Source of the DNA: Gammaproteobacteria bacterium
GTDB taxonomy: Bacteria; Pseudomonadota; Gammaproteobacteria; Tenderiales; Tenderiaceae
Direction: 5' to 3'
Assembly: GCA_027001525.1 (NCBI GenBank)
Contig: JALTMR010000176.1
Location: 1-6,478, forward strand
Length of the DNA: 6,478 bases
Below the pieces are notes generated by a model, which searched no databases, had not been told where the DNA came from, and saw nothing but the letters and a program-made list of their open reading frames with translations. This document shows positions 1 to 6,478 of this stretch, in pieces. The stretch's first letter is position 1. The number at the start of each line of letters is the position of its first letter. The position numbers and the translations under genes are program-made.

Positions 1-1897
1 CCATGGCAGAGAGCAGCAGGTTGTTGAGACGCAAGACAAAATTGGCCGGGTCATCCAACTGCCCGCCCTCGCTCAGCGCCGCCTGGTCAAGCAGTACGCA
101 GCTCCAGTCGGCGAAACGGGCCTCGTCATCCACCTCTTTCAGGTGGGCAACCAGCGGGTGCTCTGGGTTGATCTCCAGCGTCGGCTGAGCGTTTGGCACC
201 TCATGACCCGCCTGCTTGAGCAATTTCTGCATGTTCAGCGCCATGTCATGCTCCTCCACCACCAGGCAGGAGGGAGAGCGTGTCAGGCGGTGACTGATGC
301 GCACCTCTTTCACCTTGTCGCCCAAGGCTTCTTTCATCTTGGTGGCGAGATCCTTGAACTCCTCCTCAATCTTTTTCGCCTCTTCCTGCTCTTGCTCGTC
401 ATCAAGCTGGCCCAGATCGAGATCGCCCTTGGCCACAGACTGGAAGGACTTGCCATCATATTCGGTCAGATAGGACATCATCCACTCATCCACCCGCTCG
501 CCCATGAGCAGCACCTCGATACCCTTCTTGAGGAAGACCTCCAGGTGAGGGCTGTTCTGCGCCGCAGCAAAGCTATCTGCAGTGATGTAATAAATCTTGT
601 CCTGCCCCTCTTTCATGCGGCCGATGTAGTCGTCCAGCGAAACCGTCTGCGCATCGTCGCTATGGTGAGTGGAGGCAAAACGCATCAGTTTGGCGATGCG
701 CTCACGGTTGGCGTTGTCTTCTGCCACACCCTCCTTCATCACCGCGCCAAAGGTGTTCCAGAATTCGGTGTATTTTTCCGGCTCATTTTTCGCCAGCCCC
801 TCCAGCAGGCCCAGCACCTTCTTCACTGAAGCGGCACGGATGGAGTCGATGTGCTTGTTGCGCTGGAGAATTTCACGCGAAACGTTGAGTGGCAGATCAT
901 CAGAATCGACGATGCCGCGCACAAACCGCAGGTAGACCGGCATCAGCTGCTCGGCATCATCCATGATGAAGACGCGCTTGACGTAGAGTTTGATGCCGTG
1001 ACGCTTTTCGCGATCAAACAGGTCGAAAGGCGCCTGCTTGGGTATATAGAAGAGTGAGGTGTAGGAGTTCGTCCCCTCCACCTTGGAGTGGACATGCGCC
1101 AGCGGGTCCTGAAAATCGTGCGCCACATGCTTGTAGAACTCGTTGTACTCCTCCTCGCTGATGTCGCTTTTGGCGCGGGTCCAGAGGGCGGAGGCGCTGT
1201 TCACCATCGTCCACTCAAGCACCTTCTCGTCACCCTCTTCGGCGGCTTTCTCGGTCAGCATATAGATGGGCAGACTGATGTGGTCCGAGTATTTCTGGAT
1301 GATGTTACGCAGACGGTACTCCTCGGCAAACTCCTCCTCGCCCTCACGCAGGTGCAAGGTGACTTCGGTGCCCCGTGCCGCTTTGTCAATGGTTTCAATG
1401 GTGTATTCACCCTCGCCATCAGAGGCCCACAGCACACCGTGCTCGGACCCCATGCCGGCGCGACGTGTGGCCACGGTGACCTTGTCAGCCACGATAAAGG
1501 CGGAGTAGAAGCCCACGCCGAACTGGCCGATAAGCTGGGCATCCTTGGCCTGATCGCCAGTCAGGGAGTCGAAGAACTGACGCGTCCCCGACTTGGCGAT
1601 GGTTCCGATATTCTCCATCACCTCATCACGGGTCATGCCGATGCCGTTGTCGCGGATCGTCAGCGTACGCGCCTCTTTATCAAATTCGATCTGGATTTTC
1701 AGCTCGCCGTCGTCTTCGTAGAGGGCATCATCGGCCAGCGCCTCAAAACGCAGTTTGTCACTGGCGTCAGACGCATTGGAGATCAGCTCACGCAGAAAAA
1801 TCTCTTTATTGGAATAGAGCGAGTGAATCATCAGCTTAAGCAGCTGGCGTACTTCAGTCTGAAATCCAAGCGTCTCTTTATGCGTTTCCACAGTCAT
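1..1897 (-). CDS. htpG: Chaperone protein HtpG (bacterial Hsp90), 3' end just outside window
   Basis: Cytosolic ATP-dependent dimeric chaperone of the Hsp90 family, which helps client proteins fold or remodel, especially after heat stress. The reading frame is open from an ATG at 1897 to the window edge, giving 632 codons. The N-terminal GHKL ATPase domain shows [12 protein letters not shown] (residues 34-45, with the expected catalytic Glu37 and Mg/ATP-binding Asn41), DNGIGM (83-88) and the glycine-rich lid GQFGVGFYS (124-132). The middle domain carries [10 protein letters not shown] with Arg341, equivalent to the catalytic arginine that contacts the ATP gamma-phosphate. The visible C-terminus ([19 protein letters not shown]) matches the extreme end of the family, so only one or a few codons plus the stop are missing. 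An AGGAG at 1909-1913 lies 11 nt before the ATG and supports this start. The gene is divergent from pgm and has its own heat-shock-type promoter. I see no frameshift or lost catalytic residue. Identification is very secure. Confidence 0.97.
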   Translation of the reverse strand, partial: MTVETHKETLGFQTEVRQLLKLMIHSLYSNKEIFLRELISNASDASDKLRFEALADDALYEDDGELKIQIEFDKEARTLTIRDNGIGMTRDEVMENIGTIAKSGTRQFFDSLTGDQAKDAQLIGQFGVGFYSAFIVADKVTVATRRAGMGSEHGVLWASDGEGEYTIETIDKAARGTEVTLHLREGEEEFAEEYRLRNIIQKYSDHISLPIYMLTEKAAEEGDEKVLEWTMVNSASALWTRAKSDISEEEYNEFYKHVAHDFQDPLAHVHSKVEGTNSYTSLFYIPKQAPFDLFDREKRHGIKLYVKRVFIMDDAEQLMPVYLRFVRGIVDSDDLPLNVSREILQRNKHIDSIRAASVKKVLGLLEGLAKNEPEKYTEFWNTFGAVMKEGVAEDNANRERIAKLMRFASTHHSDDAQTVSLDDYIGRMKEGQDKIYYITADSFAAAQNSPHLEVFLKKGIEVLLMGERVDEWMMSYLTEYDGKSFQSVAKGDLDLGQLDDEQEQEEAKKIEEEFKDLATKMKEALGDKVKEVRISHRLTRSPSCLVVEEHDMALNMQKLLKQAGHEVPNAQPTLEINPEHPLVAHLKEVDDEARFADWSCVLLDQAALSEGGQLDDPANFVLRLNNLLLSAM

Positions 1898-1941
1898 TGT
1901 TCCAATCTCTCCTGGCAAGTAAATAGATAAAACTCCAGGAA

Positions 1942-1970
1942 TAATGGGTACACCCCTTGTGGATTTCAAG
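1942..1970 (-). promoter_or_regulatory. Sigma-32 (RpoH) heat-shock promoter of htpG
   Basis: Read on the minus strand, 1970-1964 is CTTGAAA and 1949-1942 is ACCCATTA, separated by 14 nt. The RpoH consensus is CTTGAAA, a spacer of about 13-17 nt, then CCCCATnT; the -35 is perfect and the -10 differs at one early position. Transcription would start near 1935, leaving a leader of about 38 nt with the AGGAG ribosome site. htpG is a classic RpoH regulon member, so sequence and context agree. The start site itself is inferred. Confidence 0.82.
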
Positions 1971-1996
1971 GCCGCCCTTTAGTCTTCTTGGGATAG

Positions 1997-3667
<1,671 letters not shown>

Positions 3668-3689
3668 TACGCACCTCGCCCACTGACAC

Positions 3690-3718
3690 AGGCCCCGTTC
3701 GACTGAGCGGGGCCTTTT
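3690..3718 (+). terminator. Rho-independent terminator of pgm
   Basis: AGGCCCCGTTC (3690-3700) pairs with GAGCGGGGCCT (3705-3715) around a GACT loop, forming an 11-bp stem with one G-T wobble. It is followed by a T-tract (TTTTCATTTT, 3715-3724). It lies 22 nt after the pgm stop and separates pgm transcription from the next gene. Confidence 0.9.
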
Positions 3719-3813
3719 CATTTTATCCCCCCGCATTAAAGATCCCCCGAGCAACACCCGAACAACTGCATGAAGAGAGGAGGTCACACCAAACACCAAG
3801 GGGAGATAGACCC

Positions 3814-4260
3814 ATGCTGACCCACACTACGGCAACAAAAATTGCCCTTTCCGCGCTAACACTGTTCTTTAGCATCAGCCTGTACGCCGGGGAGACGCCC
3901 TATGACCCGAGGCTGGGCGTATTGGGGGGCTCAATTTCGCGCTCAGCCTTCACCTCGGCGGTGGTCAACCGTGAGCCGGTGGACCGGCTATCAGCGGTGG
4001 ACAGTGCCCACCCCTATCTCTACTACTTTACCGATCTAAAAGGCATGACCGGCCAACAAGTCACCCACCGCTGGGAGTACCAGGGGCATGTGGTCAAGGA
4101 GAAGACTTTTCGCGTGGGCGCACCGCGCTGGCGTGCGTGGTCAGCCACCGTGCTCCCCCCAAATCAATTGGGGGTATGGACGGTGTCGGTCATCAACGAC
4201 CTGGATCAGATCGTCTGGCAGGAGAAAATCAACTACGTGGCCCAAATCAGCCGGCGCTGA
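3814..4260 (+). CDS. Exported DUF2914-domain protein of unknown function
   Basis: A 148-aa protein with an N-terminal signal peptide: a Lys at residue 9, a hydrophobic stretch at 10-24, and probable cleavage after LYA (residue 25). The mature part should be periplasmic or surface-located. The C-terminal half has the pattern of Pfam DUF2914: REPVDRL (53-59), YLYYFTDLKGMTGQ (68-81), THRWEYQG (84-91), the aromatic/basic PRWRAWS (104-110) and GVWTVSV (120-126). The segment looks like a compact beta-sandwich, but no catalytic residues are evident and the family's function is not known to me. In other bacteria the domain is often attached to longer or membrane proteins; here it stands alone behind a signal peptide. 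The start is supported by AAGGGGAG (3798-3805) 8 nt upstream. It follows the pgm terminator, so it probably has its own promoter in 3719-3797, where I see only weak matches. Its stop lies 8 bp from the prfC stop on the opposite strand. Confidence 0.88.
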   Translation: MLTHTTATKIALSALTLFFSISLYAGETPYDPRLGVLGGSISRSAFTSAVVNREPVDRLSAVDSAHPYLYYFTDLKGMTGQQVTHRWEYQGHVVKEKTFRVGAPRWRAWSATVLPPNQLGVWTVSVINDLDQIVWQEKINYVAQISRR

Positions 4261-4268
4261 CGCGATGG

Positions 4269-5852
4269 CTAATGTTCACGCGTGGAGTGGAACGCCACAT
4301 CGGGCCAACGCTCCTGGGTCAACTGCAAATTGACTCGTGTCGGGGCGATGTAAACCAGCTGGTTCGCACCATCCAGGGCCAGGTTATCAGAGGCTTTCTT
4401 TTTAAACTCATCCAGCGTCTTGGTGTCTTCACACACTACCCAGCGAGCGGTATTCACCGCCACGGGCTCAAACAGGCATTCGACCTTGTACTCATCTTTC
4501 AGGCGCTGAGCCACCACTTCAAACTGCAATACGCCCACCGCGCCCAAGATCAGTTCGTTGGTATTGAGCGGTTTCAGCAGCTGGGTGGCCCCCTCTTCAC
4601 ATAACTGTTGCAGCCCTTTTTGCAGCGCTTTCATCTTCAGGGGATCTTTAAGCTGAGCACGGCGAAACAGCTCCGGTGCAAAGTTGGGAATGCCGGTGAA
4701 TTTCAGCTCCTCGCCCAAGGTGAAGGTGTCACCGATCTGGATAGTGCCGTGATTGTGCAAGCCGATGATATCGCCGGCATACGCCTCATCCACATGGCCA
4801 CGATCTGCCGCCATAAAGGTGATGGCATCGGGGATTTTGACGTCACGCCCGATACGCACATGGCGCGCCTTCATCCCCTTCTGATAGCTGCCGGAACAGA
4901 CACGCAGGAAGGCCACGCGATCACGGTGCTGGGGATCCATATTGGCCTGGATTTTAAAAACAAAGCCGCTGAACTTGGCCTCATCCGGTGTAACTTCACG
5001 CGTCTTGGTGCTGCGCGGCAACGGGGCTGGGGCCCAATCCGCGAAAGCATCCAGCAGCTCGCCCACCCCGAAATTATTGATGGCCGAGCCAAAGAAAACC
5101 GGCGTCAGCTCACCGCGCATGTAGGCGTCGTGATCAAACTCGTGGCTTGCCCCTCGCACCAGCTCAATCTCTTCCCGTATATCCTCGGCAAACGCTGCGC
5201 CCCACAACTCGTCCAGGCGTGGGTTATCCAGGCCATCAATCACTTCACCAGCCTGAATTTTCCCACCGTGAGTGGCACTGAACAGATTGATCGAATCGTT
5301 GTAAAGATCAAACACCCCTTTGAAGTTTTTCCCCATGCCAATGGGCCAGGTGATAGGGGCGCATTGAATTTTCAGTACCTCCTCCACCTCGTCCAGCAGC
5401 TCGATGGGGTCACGCCCCTCGCGATCCATTTTGTTAACGAAGGTAATAATGGGGGTATCACGCAGGCGACAGACTTCCATCAGTTTAATGGTCCTGTTCT
5501 CCACCCCCTTGGCGCAATCGATCACCATCAGGGCCGAATCCACGGCCGTTAGCGTGCGATAGGTATCTTCCGAGAAATCTTCATGGCCCGGGGTGTCGAG
5601 CAGGTTGAGAATCTTGCCATTGTGAGGGAACTGCATCACCGAAGTGGTCACCGAAATGCCCCGCTGCTTCTCCATCTCCATCCAGTCTGAAGTCGCATGG
5701 CGTGCGGCCTTGCGGCCTTTGACGGTGCCTGCCATCTGAATCGCTCCGCCATACAGCAGCAGCTTCTCGGTCAGTGTGGTTTTACCGGCATCAGGATGCG
5801 AGATGATCGCAAACGTACGCCGCTTGTTGGCCTCTTCAATCAGTTTGGACAT
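4269..5852 (-). CDS. prfC: Peptide chain release factor 3 (RF3)
   Basis: Translational GTPase that speeds dissociation of RF1/RF2 from the ribosome after peptide release. The 527-aa product is essentially the length of E. coli RF3 (529 aa). The GTPase motifs are intact: P-loop SHPDAGKTT (18-26), switch-1/G2 region RGISVTT (64-70), G3 DTPGHEDF (86-93) with the catalytic-type His90, and G4 NKMD (140-143). The long domain after G4 and the C-terminal end in STREH are also typical. The first residues [21 protein letters not shown] match the family, fixing the ATG at 5852. The ribosome-binding site is weak, with no good purine tract just upstream. The stop is TAG at 4269-4271. prfC is transcribed alone toward the DUF2914 gene with an 8-bp gap and no visible terminator between them, so its transcript probably ends inside that gene. 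It should not be confused with EF-G or the tetracycline-protection proteins, which share the fold but are longer. Confidence 0.97.
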   Translation of the reverse strand: MSKLIEEANKRRTFAIISHPDAGKTTLTEKLLLYGGAIQMAGTVKGRKAARHATSDWMEMEKQRGISVTTSVMQFPHNGKILNLLDTPGHEDFSEDTYRTLTAVDSALMVIDCAKGVENRTIKLMEVCRLRDTPIITFVNKMDREGRDPIELLDEVEEVLKIQCAPITWPIGMGKNFKGVFDLYNDSINLFSATHGGKIQAGEVIDGLDNPRLDELWGAAFAEDIREEIELVRGASHEFDHDAYMRGELTPVFFGSAINNFGVGELLDAFADWAPAPLPRSTKTREVTPDEAKFSGFVFKIQANMDPQHRDRVAFLRVCSGSYQKGMKARHVRIGRDVKIPDAITFMAADRGHVDEAYAGDIIGLHNHGTIQIGDTFTLGEELKFTGIPNFAPELFRRAQLKDPLKMKALQKGLQQLCEEGATQLLKPLNTNELILGAVGVLQFEVVAQRLKDEYKVECLFEPVAVNTARWVVCEDTKTLDEFKKKASDNLALDGANQLVYIAPTRVNLQLTQERWPDVAFHSTREH

Positions 5853-5894
5853 AGGAATTCGGGGCTGGAATGACGTGGTTGAAAAAAGGGGCCA

Positions 5895-5923
5895 ATTCTA
5901 ACTCAATTCAACTATATTGTCTG
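5895..5923 (-). promoter_or_regulatory. Probable sigma-70 promoter of prfC
   Basis: On the minus strand, 5923-5918 reads CAGACA (4 of 6 matches to TTGACA) and 5900-5895 reads TAGAAT (5 of 6 to TATAAT), with a 17-nt spacer. Transcription would begin near 5888, about 36 nt before the prfC ATG. The -35 box lies 20 bp from the left end of the palindromic element, so insertion of that element would have replaced whatever lay further upstream. Confidence 0.55.
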
Positions 5924-5942
5924 GGGATGGATAAAACGCTAG

Positions 5943-6103
5943 AGGGCACCTCTATTAATTCTGGATGTGGCAGATTGAATCCCAAATTCGTTACATCCAG
6001 GCGCAAATTGCGGGCAATAGCGGGACTATTGCCAAAATTTGCAACACCGATGTAGCGGATTTGGGGTTTAAGGTGCGCATTCATGAATTGATAGAGGTGC
6101 CCT
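5943..6103. repeat. 161-bp near-complete palindrome, MITE-like intergenic element
   Basis: The ends are 19-bp inverted repeats: AGGGCACCTCTATTAATTC (5943-5961) and GAATTGATAGAGGTGCCCT (6085-6103), with one mismatch that is a G-T pair in RNA. Self-complementarity continues inward: GATTGAATCCCAAATT.. to ..ACATC (5973-5997) pairs with 6049-6073, then GCAAATT (6003-6009) with AATTTGC (6036-6042), and GGCAATAG (6013-6020) with CTATTGCC (6026-6033), leaving a CGGGA apex at 6021-6025 (centre 6023). The main unpaired patches are near 5962-5969/6077-6084 and 5998-6002/6043-6048. The element carries no transposase. A TA dinucleotide lies at each edge (5940-5941 and 6103-6104), but there is no longer clear target duplication. 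It sits between the divergent prfC and globin promoters. Size, terminal repeats and intergenic location suggest a non-autonomous transposable element; a structural or regulatory RNA repeat is the alternative. Confidence 0.75.
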
Positions 6104-6128
6104 AAAGAGTTTCCCTACCCTACCGACA

Positions 6129-6157
6129 TTGACACAGCGTCGAGCATTGGTTAAAAA
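6129..6157 (+). promoter_or_regulatory. Probable sigma-70 promoter of the truncated haemoglobin gene
   Basis: A perfect -35 box TTGACA (6129-6134) is followed after 17 nt by TAAAAA (6152-6157, 4 of 6 to TATAAT) in an A-rich tract. Transcription would begin near 6164 and yield a leader of about 150 nt. The promoter begins only 25 bp after the palindromic element. I saw no clear FNR or NsrR site around it. Confidence 0.5.
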
Positions 6158-6219
6158 TACATTCAAGATACTACTTATCGCTTGAGGAGGCGGGGTATCC
6201 GTAGCAACACTTTTTTCGG

Positions 6220-6273
6220 GCGCACTACTGCGCTCGCGTTTCGGCTTGACTGCTGGTTTCAGCAGCCGGGCCG
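6220..6273 (+). other. Two hairpins in the putative leader of the globin gene
   Basis: GCGC (6220-6223) pairs with GCGC (6230-6233) across ACTACT. Next, CTGCTG (6250-6255) pairs perfectly with CAGCAG (6260-6265) over a GTTT loop, enclosed by CGGC (6242-6245) with GCCG (6270-6273). Neither is followed by a T-tract, so they are not classical terminators. They fall between the putative promoter and the start codon and end about 29 nt before the ribosome site. They may affect mRNA stability or translation, or be incidental. I cannot match them to a known riboswitch. Confidence 0.35.
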
Positions 6274-6315
6274 TACCTACACATCACTCAACTACTACAT
6301 TGGAGCAAGTAAAGT

Positions 6316-6478
6316 ATGAGCAGCGTTTATGAAAAAATTGGTGGTGAAGCGGCCGTTAATGCAGCAGTCGATGTTTTTTACCGCAAAGTACTGGCGGACG
6401 ACCGCATCAACATGTTCTTCGAAGGCGTTGACATGGAAAAGCAGGCAGGCAAGCAAAAAGCTTTCTTGACGATGGCCC
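6316..6478 (+). CDS. glbN: Group 1 truncated haemoglobin (trHbN/GlbN type), 3' end cut by window
   Basis: Small haem protein of the 2-over-2 globin family; group 1 members bind O2 and NO and are usually linked to NO detoxification or redox protection in the cytosol. Only 54 codons are in the window, from the ATG at 6316. They align without gaps to the start of Synechocystis GlbN: YEKIGGEAAV (5-14), VDVFYRKVLADDRI (18-31), FF (34-35) and KQKAFLTMA (46-54). Tyr22 occupies B10, Phe35 is near CD1, and Gln43 and Gln47 occupy E7 and E11. Lys46 stands at E10, where Synechocystis has the haem-ligating His46. The proximal His F8 would be beyond the window edge. The start is supported by GGAG at 6302-6305, 10 nt upstream. 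It is divergent from prfC across a 463-bp gap holding the palindromic element. The family assignment is firm; the physiological role is inferred. Confidence 0.92.
   Translation, partial: MSSVYEKIGGEAAVNAAVDVFYRKVLADDRINMFFEGVDMEKQAGKQKAFLTMA

Noticed and set aside
143..1930. Long plus-strand ORFs (228 aa at 143-829 and 280 aa at 1088-1930)
   Set aside because: They lie antisense to the clearly recognised htpG frame and have the Leu/His-rich composition typical of shadow frames; no family motif is visible.
1957..1985. Sigma-70 promoter for pgm (TTGTGG, 17 nt, TAGTCT)
   Set aside because: Each box matches consensus at only three of six positions, so it cannot be told from chance.
4155..4174. 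CCCCCAA/TTGGGGG hairpin as the prfC terminator
   Set aside because: On the minus strand it is followed by GGAGCACGG, not a T-tract, so an intrinsic terminator is not supported.
4608..5552. 314-aa plus-strand ORF opposite prfC
   Set aside because: Antisense shadow of a well-conserved gene; no domain, ribosome site or neighbour supports it.
5870..6055. 61-aa plus-strand ORF between prfC and the globin gene
   Set aside because: It crosses the prfC promoter and the left half of the palindrome, has no ribosome site and no recognisable motif.
6151..6180. NsrR or FNR operator near the globin promoter
   Set aside because: AAATACATTCAAGATA faintly resembles an NsrR half-site, but there is no convincing dyad, and no TTGAT-n4-ATCAA FNR site.
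6183..6215. AGGAGG at 6185-6190 as the ribosome site of a small gene
   Set aside because: No ATG, GTG or TTG lies at suitable spacing downstream before stops; the globin start has its own GGAG.

Overview
The window looks like part of a gammaproteobacterial chromosome. HtpG and RF3 are easily recognised and closely resemble their gammaproteobacterial counterparts. Coding DNA is GC-rich, and the gene mix (htpG, an Agrobacterium/eukaryote-type phosphoglucomutase, a small DUF2914 exported protein, prfC, a group 1 truncated haemoglobin) would suit a free-living or symbiotic sulfur-oxidising-type gammaproteobacterium. That last placement is inference only.

Layout. Positions 1-1897 (minus) hold almost all of htpG, the bacterial Hsp90; only its last codon or codons and stop lie outside the left edge. 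It has a clear sigma-32-type heat-shock promoter at 1942-1970, in the intergenic region shared with the divergent gene pgm. Positions 2036-3667 (plus) encode an alpha-D-glucose phosphoglucomutase, closed by a strong intrinsic terminator at 3690-3718. Positions 3814-4260 (plus) encode a small exported protein with a DUF2914 domain. It converges on prfC (4269-5852, minus), peptide chain release factor 3, with only 8 bp between the stop codons.

Positions 5853-6315 form the one long non-coding stretch (463 bp) and are more AT-rich than the genes. From left to right it holds a prfC promoter (minus), a 161-bp almost fully self-complementary element with 19-bp terminal inverted repeats (5943-6103, MITE-like), a sigma-70-type promoter pointing right, and a leader of about 150 nt that can form two hairpins. 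The window ends inside a group 1 truncated haemoglobin gene (6316 onward), of which 54 codons are visible.

The genes do not form one operon or pathway. They are independent housekeeping or stress units: protein folding, glucose-1-P/glucose-6-P interconversion, translation termination, and NO/O2-binding haem chemistry. The least ordinary features are the 161-bp palindromic element, whose two strands encode related peptides, and the haemoglobin, which keeps the Synechocystis GlbN distal-pocket pattern but has Lys where that protein has its sixth-ligand His. I found no new multi-gene system, CRISPR array, RNA gene or complete insertion sequence.
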